Below, piece after piece: positions 31,656-40,728 of a stretch of DNA of 64,000 nt (position 1 is its first letter; the number at the start of each line of letters is the position of its first letter). The notes beneath the pieces are model-generated. The model was not told where the DNA came from and did no database searches. It was given only the letters and a program-made list of their open reading frames with translations. Made by a program: the position numbers and the translations under genes. Source of the stretch: Suttonella sp. R2A3. GTDB taxonomy: Bacteria > Pseudomonadota > Gammaproteobacteria > Cardiobacteriales > Cardiobacteriaceae. The stretch lies in NCBI RefSeq assembly GCF_021513215.1, contig NZ_CP090975.1, positions 1,520,001-1,584,000 of the forward strand. The letters run 5' to 3'.

Positions 31656-32734
31656 TCGCGCGGGTTGCGGCGCTTGCCCTTACCTCTAGCGTACTATTGG
31701 CCCAAGCGGCATCAGATGATCTATGGACGGCTTTTGATGGGTTTGATGAGAATGGAGAGATCCTGATTGGCTTTAAAGATGCTGACGGTGAGGTGGTACT
31801 TGAGCCGCAGTTCTCAGGGATCACCCACGCTAAAAGGCTCGAGCATTTGATGGGCTATTTACAATATGATGAGAATACTGTGAGCTCTGGCGTATTGCTG
31901 AAAACCGGTGAGCGTTTGGATTATCGGCCTTATGCGCCTGATGCGATCAGTGATTGCGAAAGCGAAGGCACGTTGCGTGCCTATAATGCGGATTGGGATA
32001 TGGGGCTACTTGATCACAAAGGGCAATGGATCATCCCAGCGGAATATAATCATCTCAGTCGCGTGCAAAATGGCATGAGTGTTGTACTATCGGGTGCACG
32101 CCGCTCTTCCGATGATGAGCACTGGTCTTGGCTAGGTGGTTCGCGAAGCTTAGTCGATCGTGATGGAACAGTGATTGTGGCTGATTTTGTTGGTGACGTT
32201 GATGCGATTGATTGGTTTTCTTTTGCAATAGGCGACAGTGACGATCCGCTGCGCGATGTTTGGCAGGGCGTTGATGGCAAGCGCTATAACGCGGTCAATA
32301 CCCAGCGTGAATTCAACGCCTTTGTAGAAGGCGGTTTAGTCAACGCCTTAGCGGCTGAACGCTATGACGGGCTGCTTTTTGAAGAGATCGTGCTGTATTA
32401 TCAAGATAAGACCCTCACGCGCGAACAAGCAGTGAACGATCCAGCCATGGTTTCTTTCTTACGCGCATTCAAACAAGCGTTGGCCTCTGGTGTCGAGTAT
32501 AAGCCGTATCGGCGCGATAAGGAGTTTGGGATTTTCTCGCTCAATCTGCCGCGCTCATGGCTGGATTATGTGAATCATTGTGATGATTTTTATGAAAGCT
32601 GCTATCCGGTGTATCAGATTAGCTGGGGTGCGCCTGATGACACGCGCACTGTCTGGTTTTTGCGCAGTGAGGATGGCTATCAAATATTAGCGGTTGAATT
32701 CAATCTGCGCGCACAACCCATCATTAATCCATAA
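31652..32734 (+). CDS. Secreted protein with WG-repeat-like segments, function unknown
   Basis: 360 residues. It begins with a signal peptide (VAALALTSSVLLAQAAS). The body contains degenerate WG/KWG-type repeats: IGFKDADGEVVLEPQFSGI near residue 38, MGLLDHKGQWIIPAEYNHL near 115 and SLVDRDGTVIVADF near 170. The C-terminal third, with several aromatic residues and a Cys pair (HCDDFYESCYP), has no recognised family. It overlaps prlC by four bases and precedes the HIT gene by 12, so it is probably part of a prlC operon. I do not recognise a function. Confidence 0.75.
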   Translation: MIARVAALALTSSVLLAQAASDDLWTAFDGFDENGEILIGFKDADGEVVLEPQFSGITHAKRLEHLMGYLQYDENTVSSGVLLKTGERLDYRPYAPDAISDCESEGTLRAYNADWDMGLLDHKGQWIIPAEYNHLSRVQNGMSVVLSGARRSSDDEHWSWLGGSRSLVDRDGTVIVADFVGDVDAIDWFSFAIGDSDDPLRDVWQGVDGKRYNAVNTQREFNAFVEGGLVNALAAERYDGLLFEEIVLYYQDKTLTREQAVNDPAMVSFLRAFKQALASGVEYKPYRRDKEFGIFSLNLPRSWLDYVNHCDDFYESCYPVYQISWGAPDDTRTVWFLRSEDGYQILAVEFNLRAQPIINP

Positions 32735-32746
32735 CCTTGGAGAAGC

Positions 32747-33145
32747 ATGAGTGTATTTACCGAGATGATCGAAGGCACACGTCCGGCCATTGTGGTTGCC
32801 GAAGACGGAGCGCACATTGCGTTCATGGAGCCGAACCCGAATGCGCGTGGGCATGTGATTTGCCTGCCTAAAACCGAGCACGAAAATCTATTTGCGCTTG
32901 ATGAGCCAGCCTATCTGGCGTTAATGCGCTTTGCACGCAGTATCGCTCAGGCAATCGAAGCCGTCGTGCCGTGTCAAAAAGTGGGCATGGCCTCGATTGG
33001 TTTAGCGGTGGCGCATGTGCATATTCATCTTGTGCCGTTGAATCAGGCTAAGGAGATGAATTTCATTGATAAAGTTACCGTGAGCGCTGCCGAACAGCAA
33101 TCACTTGGTCAAATGATTGCTACCGAGTGGCAGGAGAAGCGTTAA
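32747..33145 (+). CDS. HIT-family nucleotide-binding hydrolase
   Basis: 132 residues. The histidine triad HVHIHLVPL near residue 95 and the N-terminal IAFMEPNPNARGHVICLPK segment are those of HIT proteins (HinT branch), which hydrolyse nucleotide phosphoramidates and related substrates. A GGAG site precedes the ATG. Last gene of the plus-strand prlC group; bamD comes toward it on the other strand five bases later. Confidence 0.9.
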   Translation: MSVFTEMIEGTRPAIVVAEDGAHIAFMEPNPNARGHVICLPKTEHENLFALDEPAYLALMRFARSIAQAIEAVVPCQKVGMASIGLAVAHVHIHLVPLNQAKEMNFIDKVTVSAAEQQSLGQMIATEWQEKR

Positions 33146-33150
33146 CGAAC

Positions 33151-33978
33151 TTAGATTTTTGGCTCAGCGAATAACAAATCCCATAGGCTTTGTTTTTTGC
33201 TGATGTCGCCGTTAAGGTAGTGCTGAATTTCTTGATCGTTCATCATCGAGGCGAAATTCATCTTCAGTACACGCAGCGCATCGTTTTGTAATTGTGGCTG
33301 CGCTAACTCTTGGTAGGCGCGACTCATCAAAGCCAAGGCATAAGGTACACTAGGGGCACCGTCGTAACGCGTGACCACATTTTTCGCGCGGTTAGCCGCA
33401 GCAACGTACGACCCACGACGCATATAATAATCAGCGATCTCTAATTCATGCTGTGCCATGAGGTTTTTCAAGAACAACATGCGATAGCGTGCATCTTCGC
33501 TGTACTCACTTTTCGGATAAGTTTCAACCAGATAGCTAAAATTATCAAACGCACGTTGTAGTTTACTCGGGTCGATCTGGGTGAGGTTGATCGGATTGAG
33601 TTTAGAGAAGATGTTAACGTCTTTCTCGTAAACGACCACGCCTTTCATGTAGTATGCGTAATCGATATACGGGTGGTTCGGGTAGGTGCGGATAAAGTTA
33701 TCATAAGCTTTTTCCGCCTTCTCACCTTCGCCATCACGGTAGTAGCTAAACGCGAGATCAAGCATACTTTGTTGAGCAAGCTTGCCATAGGGGTAGCGTG
33801 AGAGTAATTTGGTGTGATAATTTGCAGCTGTGCTATAGTTGCCACCGTCCATTTCTGCTTTGGCTTCGCGATACAGCTGGTCAGCGCTCCAGTTCAGCGT
33901 CTTGTCTTGCTGCAGTGAAGAACATGCTGTAAGTAGCCCGGCAAGCGTTAAGCTGAGCACAATACGTGTACGTTGCAT
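33151..33978 (-). CDS. bamD: Outer-membrane assembly lipoprotein BamD
   Basis: 275 residues from the ATG at 33978. A lipoprotein signal (LSLTLAGLLTACSS, lipidated Cys after LLTA) is followed by five TPR-like repeats, including LYREAKAEMDGGNYSTA, LLSRYPYGKLAQQSML, AEKAYDNFIRTYPNHP and YLVETYPKSEYSEDA. BamD is an essential part of the BAM complex at the inner face of the outer membrane, where it binds BamA and substrates. An upstream frame extension of six codons exists. It is divergent from rluD, an arrangement common in gammaproteobacteria. Confidence 0.95.
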   Translation of the reverse strand: MQRTRIVLSLTLAGLLTACSSLQQDKTLNWSADQLYREAKAEMDGGNYSTAANYHTKLLSRYPYGKLAQQSMLDLAFSYYRDGEGEKAEKAYDNFIRTYPNHPYIDYAYYMKGVVVYEKDVNIFSKLNPINLTQIDPSKLQRAFDNFSYLVETYPKSEYSEDARYRMLFLKNLMAQHELEIADYYMRRGSYVAAANRAKNVVTRYDGAPSVPYALALMSRAYQELAQPQLQNDALRVLKMNFASMMNDQEIQHYLNGDISKKQSLWDLLFAEPKI

Positions 33979-34022
33979 AAAACACCCAAATATCATTCAA
34001 AACTCCATTATAAACGTAAACC

Positions 34023-35000
34023 ATGCCTACTAATACTCAAAACTCAGAAAAAAACCATCTTGTCATCGATTTTCGTGTCGATGAGGGCGAACATGGCCGC
34101 CGTTTAGACCAAGTGCTCGCTGAGCGCGTCGATGGCGTATCGCGCGGCCGCTTGCAGCAAAGCCTCAAAGAAGGCGATATTCTGTGTAACGATAAAAAAG
34201 CCAAACCGAAAACATCCGTGTGCCTGGGGGATAAGATTTCTGGCGCGGTTTGGTGTGAGGTGCAGGTGGCGCATGCCCCACAGGCGATTGCACTCGATGT
34301 ACTCTATCACGATCAAGATATTATTGTGCTCAATAAGCCAGCTGGTATGGTGGTTCATCCGGCAGCGGGTAACCACGATGGCACATTGCTCAATGCACTA
34401 TTACACTATTTCCCGAGCACAGCAGAGCTACCGCGTGCTGGCATTGTTCATCGCTTAGATAAAGACACCAGCGGACTATTGGTGGTTGCGCACAGTCTGC
34501 GTGCACACACCCATTTGGTCGAACAGCTGCAAGAACGCACGATGGGGCGGACGTATTTAGCTTTAGTGCATCGTTATGTGACTGCCGGAGACACGATTGA
34601 CGAGCCGATTGGTCGGCATCGTAGTGAGCGGGTAAAAATGGCGGTACGTAGCGACGGCAAAGCCGCACGAACGCATTACCGTATCGAAGAGCGTTTTGAC
34701 GGGGTGACGTTATTACGTGTACAGCTTGAAAGTGGGCGTACGCATCAGATTCGCGTGCATATGGCGCATATCCATCACCCATTAGTCGGGGATAAAGTCT
34801 ACGGCGCGCAAGCGCATGTTCCTAAAGGGATGAGCGAGGTTGCGCGCGAAGCAGTGCAGCAGTTTCCACGTCAGGCGCTGCACGCCGCCGAGCTTCATCT
34901 CACCCATCCGGGTAGTGGCGAGACGATGACCTTCAGTGCGCCACTGCCTGATGATTTTACTGCGCTGCTTGACGTTCTAAGGGTAGAGCAAGAAGCCTAA
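34023..35000 (+). CDS. rluD: 23S rRNA pseudouridine synthase RluD
   Basis: 325 residues: an N-terminal S4 RNA-binding domain (GRRLDQVLAERVDGVSRGRLQ) and a RluA-type catalytic domain with the signature HRLDKDTSGLLVVA, whose aspartate is catalytic, and SGRTHQIRVHMAHI. RluD makes pseudouridines 1911, 1915 and 1917 in helix 69. Length agrees with E. coli RluD (326). Divergent from bamD, as in many relatives, which supports D over the other RluA-group members. Confidence 0.93.
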   Translation: MPTNTQNSEKNHLVIDFRVDEGEHGRRLDQVLAERVDGVSRGRLQQSLKEGDILCNDKKAKPKTSVCLGDKISGAVWCEVQVAHAPQAIALDVLYHDQDIIVLNKPAGMVVHPAAGNHDGTLLNALLHYFPSTAELPRAGIVHRLDKDTSGLLVVAHSLRAHTHLVEQLQERTMGRTYLALVHRYVTAGDTIDEPIGRHRSERVKMAVRSDGKAARTHYRIEERFDGVTLLRVQLESGRTHQIRVHMAHIHHPLVGDKVYGAQAHVPKGMSEVAREAVQQFPRQALHAAELHLTHPGSGETMTFSAPLPDDFTALLDVLRVEQEA

Positions 35001-35004
35001 ACGC

Positions 35005-35409
35005 TTATTGCGCTTCGAAATTCTCAATCGCTTGGCGCACGCGCTCGGGAATTCGACCCGGTTTCTTTGTTTTGGGATCAATCCACACCATGATCGCTTT
35101 AGCAGTGGCGCATAGCTTATCGCCTTGGCGGATTTCCGCGCTCACGTCAAAGCTACTGCCACCGATGCGACTGACCTTGCTGCCAACAACAATATGCGCA
35201 GGATAGCGCAGTTCTTCTTTAAATTGACAGCTGATATCGACCATGACAATCATCGGAACAGGGCCTTCGACAGCCGGTAAGCAAACCTCTTCAAAATACT
35301 TAAAACGTGCACTTTCGAGGTAGCGGAAAAAGATCGTGTTGTTTACGTGTCCGTAAGCATCCATATCGCCCCAACGGATGTCTATCGATGTATGATGATG
35401 AAAAGTCAT
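35005..35409 (-). CDS. Acyl-CoA thioesterase, hotdog fold (YbgC/4HBT type)
   Basis: 134 residues from the ATG at 35409; the frame is open for 21 more codons without homology. The catalytic segment IRWGDMDAYGHVNNTIFFRYLE (conserved Asp after W-G) belongs to the 4-hydroxybenzoyl-CoA thioesterase group. The acyl substrate is unknown. It faces rluD with only four bases between the stops. Confidence 0.87.
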   Translation of the reverse strand: MTFHHHTSIDIRWGDMDAYGHVNNTIFFRYLESARFKYFEEVCLPAVEGPVPMIVMVDISCQFKEELRYPAHIVVGSKVSRIGGSSFDVSAEIRQGDKLCATAKAIMVWIDPKTKKPGRIPERVRQAIENFEAQ

Positions 35410-35540
35410 GATTTTTCTATCCGTTAAGCGATTCAAACGATCGATTATATCTTGAGATAGACCAGAAAACATAGCCTGCGCTTAGCTTTTTTGGTAGCAT
35501 TGACTCGGTTTTTTATCCATCAACTCTATGGAAGTTAATT

Positions 35541-36701
35541 ATGAATTTGCATGAATATCAGGCTAAGGCGCTGTTTCGTGAGTATGGCGTTGCCACACCA
35601 CGCAGCATTTTGGCACATTCTGCTGATGAGGCAGTGAGCGCCGCCGAAGAATTAGGTGGCTCGGTTTGGGTGGTCAAAGCGCAGGTACACGCTGGTGGGC
35701 GTGGTAAAGCTGGCGGCGTTAAAGTGGCCAAATCGTTGGATGAGGTGCGTGAGTATGCGGCCGGCATGATCGGTAACACCTTGAAAACCAAGCAAACCGG
35801 CGATGTCGGCTTACCAATTAATATGGTGCTCATCGAAGAAGGTCTTGATATTGTCGATGAGCTGTATGTCTCGGCTGTGGTCGATCGCGCAACCCGTCGC
35901 GTATCGTTTATCGCTTCTGCTGAAGGTGGCATGGACATCGAAGAAGTTGCTGAGTCAACGCCAGAGAAAATTCTCAATATTGGGGTTGATCCAGCCGCGG
36001 GTTATCAGCCGTATATTGGCCGTTACCTCGGCTTTGAAATGGGCTTAGACAAGCAAAAAACCGGTCAACTGGTTAAATTGCTTAACGGCTTATACAAAAT
36101 GTTCGTCGAAAAAGATTTGGCGATGTTAGAAATTAACCCATTGATCGTGACCGGCGAAGGCAATTTATTGCCACTTGACGCGAAAATCGGCTTAGATGAT
36201 AACGCGCTTTATCGCCATAAAGATTTGGCCGAGATGCGCGATGCGACTCAAGAAGACGAGCGTGAAAACAAAGCCAGTGAGTTGGAGCTCAACTATGTCG
36301 CGCTCGATGGCAACATTGGCTGTATGGTTAACGGCGCTGGCCTGGCGATGGCGACCATGGATATTGTTAAACTCCACGGTGGTGCACCAGCAAACTTCCT
36401 GGATGTTGGCGGCGGCGCGACCTCTGAGCGGGTTAAAGAAGCGTTTAAGCTGATCTTAAGCTCTGAAGATGTGAAATCAATTCTGGTTAACATTTTTGGC
36501 GGCATCGTACGCTGTGATTTGATTGCTGAAGGCATCATCAGCGCGGCGAAAGAAATTGATCTGAAAGTGCCGGTGGTGGCGCGTTTGCAAGGGACAAACG
36601 TAGAACTCGGGCGCAAGATGCTCGATGAGAGCGGACTCAACATCGAATCCGCTGATGACCTCACCGACGCGGCGAAAAAAGCCGTTGCGGCAGCGCAATA
36701 A
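35541..36701 (+). CDS. sucC: Succinyl-CoA ligase, beta subunit
   Basis: 386 residues, the usual length. ATP-grasp domain with [34 protein letters not shown] and the Mg/phosphate-binding EINPLIVT, and a C-terminal ligase domain ([17 protein letters not shown]). With SucD it makes succinyl-CoA to succinate with substrate-level phosphorylation in the TCA cycle. A GGAAG site precedes the ATG. No sucAB genes adjoin it. Confidence 0.97.
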   Translation: MNLHEYQAKALFREYGVATPRSILAHSADEAVSAAEELGGSVWVVKAQVHAGGRGKAGGVKVAKSLDEVREYAAGMIGNTLKTKQTGDVGLPINMVLIEEGLDIVDELYVSAVVDRATRRVSFIASAEGGMDIEEVAESTPEKILNIGVDPAAGYQPYIGRYLGFEMGLDKQKTGQLVKLLNGLYKMFVEKDLAMLEINPLIVTGEGNLLPLDAKIGLDDNALYRHKDLAEMRDATQEDERENKASELELNYVALDGNIGCMVNGAGLAMATMDIVKLHGGAPANFLDVGGGATSERVKEAFKLILSSEDVKSILVNIFGGIVRCDLIAEGIISAAKEIDLKVPVVARLQGTNVELGRKMLDESGLNIESADDLTDAAKKAVAAAQ

Positions 36702-36710
36702 GGAGTCACC

Positions 36711-37583
36711 ATGAGTATTTATATCAATAAAAACACCAAAGTTATTTGCCAAGGCTTTACCGGCTCACAGGGCACATTCCATTCTGAGCAAGCGATTGCT
36801 TACGGCACACAATTAGTTGGCGGCGTGACCCCAGGTAAAGGTGGGCAAACCCACTTAGACCGTCCTGTGTTTAATTCTTGCCACGAAGCAGTGCGCGAAA
36901 CTGGTGCTAATGCGTCGATGATCTTTGTGCCACCTCCCTTTGCCGCCGATTCTATTTTAGAAGCGGTTGATGCAGGGATTGAAGTGATCGCTTGTATTAC
37001 CGAAGGGATTCCTGTGCTCGATATGATGCGGGTTAAGGCTGCAATCAGCGGTACGAACGTGCGTTTGGTTGGTCCAAACTGCCCAGGGGTGATCACACCG
37101 GGCGAATGTAAAATGGGCATCATGCCAGGACACATTCACTTGCCAGGCTCAGTCGGCATTGTCTCGCGTTCAGGTACGCTGACTTATGAAGCCGTACACC
37201 AAACCACACAAATCGGTCTGGGACAGTCAACGTGTGTCGGTATCGGTGGGGATCCGATCAACGGTACCAACTTCATCGACGTGCTTTCTGCTTTTGAAGC
37301 GGATGAACAAACCAAAGGGATTGTTATGGTTGGTGAGATCGGCGGTAGCGCTGAGGAAGAAGCCGCTGAATACATCAAAGCGCATGTGAGCAAACCCGTT
37401 GTTGCTTATATCGCAGGCGTAACAGCACCTCCTGGCAAGCGCATGGGTCACGCTGGGGCGATTATCGCTGGCGGTAAAGGCACAGCTGATGATAAATTCA
37501 AAGCTTTGGAAGCGGCTGGCGTTGCCACCGTGCGTTCACCAGCTGATATTGGTGAAACGTTGAAGAAGCTGATGAATGCTTAA
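36711..37583 (+). CDS. sucD: Succinyl-CoA ligase, alpha subunit
   Basis: 290 residues: CoA-binding domain ([25 protein letters not shown]), the [11 protein letters not shown] segment and the phosphohistidine in [20 protein letters not shown] lies just before the ATG and the gene follows sucC after nine bases. A strong terminator follows, so sucCD is a two-gene operon. Confidence 0.97.
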   Translation: MSIYINKNTKVICQGFTGSQGTFHSEQAIAYGTQLVGGVTPGKGGQTHLDRPVFNSCHEAVRETGANASMIFVPPPFAADSILEAVDAGIEVIACITEGIPVLDMMRVKAAISGTNVRLVGPNCPGVITPGECKMGIMPGHIHLPGSVGIVSRSGTLTYEAVHQTTQIGLGQSTCVGIGGDPINGTNFIDVLSAFEADEQTKGIVMVGEIGGSAEEEAAEYIKAHVSKPVVAYIAGVTAPPGKRMGHAGAIIAGGKGTADDKFKALEAAGVATVRSPADIGETLKKLMNA

Positions 37584-37597
37584 GCGCAGCATTTGCT

Positions 37598-37626
37598 AAA
37601 AAACCCGGCTTAGGCCGGGTTTTTTT
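37598..37626 (+). terminator. Terminator of sucCD
   Basis: AAACCCGGC (37601-37609), loop TTAG, GCCGGGTTT (37614-37622), followed by TTTT. The A-run on the left side makes it potentially active on the minus strand too, for the YcxB-like gene. Confidence 0.92.
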
Positions 37627-37684
37627 ATGGGTAAGTGTATTTCAATAATTGCTAGAAAGCAGGGTGTTATTGCACTTTGATCGA

Positions 37685-38197
37685 TCACAACCAAGGATTA
37701 AGGGCTTCTTTAGCGCCAACCTGTTTGCTTAAGCTGTCAGTGAGCGATTTGAGATCAAAACCCTCTGTGCTAATGCGTTTAGGGACGATATAGAATAACC
37801 GCGGCATGATGTAAATCAGCACATAGTGTTCATTTTCGCGCCATTTTAAAATATTGTGCCAACGAATCAGTGAATCATAATCCTTTGATGCGAACTCGAC
37901 GCTGTCTTCATGGACGCTTAGGGTAATCGGTTTATGGATCATTTTATATTTGCGGTAGTTGCGACGAGAAAACCAGGGTAAAGTGAGGCGGACTAACACA
38001 AATACTGTGCCCCCACCGATTAACCCACCGATGCCTGCGCCGCGTAGTGCTGGCATGCTGGAAAAGAGCGCGAGTAGCAGCAGGACAAAGGCAACGAGCA
38101 AATGGACGATTAAGGCTTTATGCGTCAAGCGGCTGAAGAGCCGCATGCTTGCCACATAATCTTTAGCGCTGATTGTGTAAGTGACTGGTTCACTCAT
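37685..38197 (-). CDS. YcxB-like membrane protein, function unknown
   Basis: 170 residues: two adjacent hydrophobic helices (about 28-48 and 51-72, HLLVAFVLLLLALF and GGLIGGGTVFVLVRL) followed by a basic patch and a soluble beta-rich tail with FASKDYDSLIRWHNILKWRENEHYVLIYI and FYIVPKR. This last segment is the signature of YcxB/DUF family proteins. No function is established. The ATG overlaps the FMN-reductase stop by ATGA. Confidence 0.78.
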   Translation of the reverse strand: MSEPVTYTISAKDYVASMRLFSRLTHKALIVHLLVAFVLLLLALFSSMPALRGAGIGGLIGGGTVFVLVRLTLPWFSRRNYRKYKMIHKPITLSVHEDSVEFASKDYDSLIRWHNILKWRENEHYVLIYIMPRLFYIVPKRISTEGFDLKSLTDSLSKQVGAKEALNPWL

Positions 38198-38706
38198 AAT
38201 TGGGCCAGCGCTTCTTTCAGTCGCGCGTCAGCTTGACTGTCGATGAGCTTACCTTGTTGAAAGACCTCGTTGAACTGCCCGATAGCACAGGTGGCAATCA
38301 CCTCAGCGCTGAAAAACGGCAGCATTTTCTCAAGAGTGGAGATCGCGGATTGTGCGCCAGATGCACCAGGTGACGTGCCAAGAATGACCACTTTTTTGTC
38401 TTTGAGGAAGTCGCGCTGATGGCGTGATAACCAATCGAGCTGGCTTTTAAAAAAAGCAGCCAGCCCGCCGTTATGTTCAGCGACGCTGATGATCAGCGCT
38501 TTGGCGGGTTTGAGCGTGTCAGCCAAACGTTGCGCTTCTTCGGGAATACCTTGCTCGCGCTCATAATCAGCGTCATAGATTGGGATGTCGTAATCGGTGA
38601 GGGTAATCACTTGTGCCTCGTTTAAGAGTGAGGCGGCATAAGTGACTAATTGATGGTTAATCGACGTTGAACTGTTGCTGCCGGCAAAAGCGATAATCGC
38701 GCTCAT
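38194..38706 (-). CDS. NADPH-dependent FMN reductase
   Basis: 170 residues with a flavodoxin-like fold: IIAFAGSNSSTSINHQLVTYA (phosphate-binding loop for FMN), SVAEHNGGLAAFFKSQLDWL (flavin-contact segment) and ILGTSPGASGAQSA. Such proteins reduce FMN, quinones, azo compounds or chromate; the natural substrate is not clear. AAGGAG precedes the ATG. Confidence 0.89.
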   Translation of the reverse strand: MSAIIAFAGSNSSTSINHQLVTYAASLLNEAQVITLTDYDIPIYDADYEREQGIPEEAQRLADTLKPAKALIISVAEHNGGLAAFFKSQLDWLSRHQRDFLKDKKVVILGTSPGASGAQSAISTLEKMLPFFSAEVIATCAIGQFNEVFQQGKLIDSQADARLKEALAQL

Positions 38707-38750
38707 AGAAACTCCTTGAGGAAAAAGATGCGTTTAGTATAAAACAAAGG

Positions 38751-39281
38751 TTATGAGCGTGGGTTGTGTTTGACCGCTTGTTCATACTCAAGCAGCCATG
38801 CTTTACGCGATAGCCCACCAGCGTAGCCAGTCAGTGAGCCATCGCTGCCGATCACGCGATGACACGGAATGATAATAGAAATACGGTTTTGCCCGTTGGC
38901 ACGCGCCACAGCGCGCACCGCTTTAGGGTTGTTGATGCGTTCTGCTTGAGCGCCATAGCTTAAGGTTTCACCATAAGCGATGGTTTGTAACGCTCGCCAG
39001 ACTTGCTGCTGAAAAGGGGTACCAATCAACCATAAAGGGGTGGCAAAGGTTTGCAGGTCGCCGTTAAAATAGCGTACCAGCTCATCTTTAGCGAGCTCGA
39101 TATGCGGCGATTGATCGCTGAGTCGATATTTACCAAGGTATTTAGCCAAAGACGCTAATTCGTCGGCAAGTGGCGTACTGTCACAATACTCCAGCGAACA
39201 TACCCCTTGCTCACCAGCAACAAGATACATCTCGCCCAGTGGGGTCTTTAGAGAACTGGTCGCTAATAGCGTCTCATTCAT
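38751..39281 (-). CDS. ogt: Methylated-DNA-protein-cysteine methyltransferase (Ogt-type)
   Basis: 176 residues. The C-terminal domain has the helix-turn-helix region (GETLSYGAQAERINNPKAVRAVARANGQN) and the methyl-acceptor cysteine in IIPCHRVIGSDGSLTGYAGG. It repairs O6-methylguanine and O4-methylthymine by suicidal transfer. There is no Ada-type regulatory domain, so Ogt rather than Ada. GGGAG lies upstream of the ATG. Lies downstream of ntrX on the same strand, 76 bp away. Confidence 0.94.
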   Translation of the reverse strand: MNETLLATSSLKTPLGEMYLVAGEQGVCSLEYCDSTPLADELASLAKYLGKYRLSDQSPHIELAKDELVRYFNGDLQTFATPLWLIGTPFQQQVWRALQTIAYGETLSYGAQAERINNPKAVRAVARANGQNRISIIIPCHRVIGSDGSLTGYAGGLSRKAWLLEYEQAVKHNPRS

Positions 39282-39357
39282 GATCTCACTCCCTTATTGA
39301 CTGATAAACATACGCTGTTTGGCTTCAGCGTCAGTATAGCGACGCTTCACCACAAAC

Positions 39358-40728
39358 TCATAACGATTTTTGAGTCGGGTCGATACCTAAGCTGCGTAAT
39401 TTACGATACAAGTTGGTGCGATCCATGCCAACACGACCAGCGAGCTGGGCCACATTGCCATCGCAGTGGCGAAATTGTTCGAGTAAGTACTGATGCTCAA
39501 ACATTTCTCGCGCCTCACGCAGCGATAAGTCTTTAGGAATGATCTGCGACCAGGTATTGTCCTCGCTTGGTGCCTCAAGTGGCGCAAGCGCCTCACGCGC
39601 CTCTTCAAGGCCAATATCGGGTTGTTCGCTGGCAAGCAAAAGCCGTTGTACCAGATTGCGTACCTCGCGTACGTTGCCTTGCCAATGATGTTGGCGAAGC
39701 AGGTTTTGCGCAGCCAGCGAGAAATGACGATACGGCATTTCTTCAACGTCGGCGAAATGATTGACAAAATAATCGAGTAAATCAGGAATGTCTTCGCTGT
39801 GGCTATTTAAATCGGCAATGGTGAGGGTCGCGATGCTTAAATGATCAAATAGCTCCGCGCTAAGGCGTTCTTTGAGCAGATTCAGCGGCAGACGGCTGGC
39901 AAAAATCAGCCGGGTATCGATGTGTCGCTCGCCTTTGCCATCGCCGTGCTGGTAGGCCTCGTGTTCGATGATCTGACTGAGTAGTTTCTGGGCGTCGGTA
40001 GGGAGCAAGCTGGCCTCATCGATATACAGCGTGCCGCCATTGGCTTGGGCGATAATCCCCGCGCGTTTGCTATCACCAGCCAAGTTAGTAAGAATCGTCT
40101 CATTATCCATCGCTGCGATATTGGCGACGATAAACGGTTGCTCGTGGCGAGGACTGTGTTGGTGGATATAATGCGCAAGCTGGCGTTTACCGGTGCCCGC
40201 GCTACCGGTAAGCGTTAAAGGCACCGATTGCTCGGCTAGTTGCGTGGCGCGCTCACGTAGTTCTTGCATCACACGGCTGTTGCCAATGAGTTCAATATCT
40301 GGGGCGATTTTTGATTTTAACGCCGCGTTTTGACTCTTAAGCTCCTGGGTTTGTAGCGCTCGGTTAATCGTCAGCAGCATTTTCCCAGTCGATAACGGTT
40401 TTTCCAAGAAATCATAGGCGCCGAGTTTGGTCGCCTCCACCGCGGTTTCGATGTTGCCATGGCCTGACATCATAATCGTCATCGTATTCGGGTTGCCGCT
40501 TTCTTGCCACTCGCGCAACAGGCTGATGCCATCAGTGTCAGGCATCCAGATATCGAGTAAGACCAAATCAGGACTATGCGCCCGGTACTGCTCGCGTGCC
40601 TGTTCGGCATTCTCCGCGGTTAGCACCTGATAGCCCTCGTCTTCGAGAATATCGGCGATGCTCTCGAAAATCATCGTTTCGTCGTCAACAATTAAAATAG
40701 TGATGCTTTGATTACTCATGATACTCAT
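39358..40728 (-). CDS. ntrX: NtrX-like response regulator with degenerate sigma-54 domain
   Basis: 456 residues. The receiver domain is normal (Asp59 acceptor in LVLLDIWMPDTDG). The AAA+ domain keeps Walker A (GSAGTGKR, 175-182) and Walker B (GGTLYIDE, 231-238), but the GAFTGA loop that contacts sigma-54 is missing: where family members have LFGHExGAFTGA this one reads LAGDSKRAG and is shorter. The FREDLYYRL arginine-finger region is also replaced (LSAELFDHL). A Fis-type DNA-binding helix-turn-helix ends the chain (GNVAQLAGRVGMDRTNLYRKL). So it is predicted to bind DNA and act without sigma-54. Its ATG overlaps the ntrY stop (ATGA). Confidence 0.9.
   Translation of the reverse strand: MSIMSNQSITILIVDDETMIFESIADILEDEGYQVLTAENAEQAREQYRAHSPDLVLLDIWMPDTDGISLLREWQESGNPNTMTIMMSGHGNIETAVEATKLGAYDFLEKPLSTGKMLLTINRALQTQELKSQNAALKSKIAPDIELIGNSRVMQELRERATQLAEQSVPLTLTGSAGTGKRQLAHYIHQHSPRHEQPFIVANIAAMDNETILTNLAGDSKRAGIIAQANGGTLYIDEASLLPTDAQKLLSQIIEHEAYQHGDGKGERHIDTRLIFASRLPLNLLKERLSAELFDHLSIATLTIADLNSHSEDIPDLLDYFVNHFADVEEMPYRHFSLAAQNLLRQHHWQGNVREVRNLVQRLLLASEQPDIGLEEAREALAPLEAPSEDNTWSQIIPKDLSLREAREMFEHQYLLEQFRHCDGNVAQLAGRVGMDRTNLYRKLRSLGIDPTQKSL

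Noticed and set aside
39299-39370. Short frame of about 23 codons after ntrX (ends KQRMFISQ)
   Set aside because: Protein-like composition, but no start with a ribosome site and a stop directly upstream; could be a relic, not supportable as a gene.
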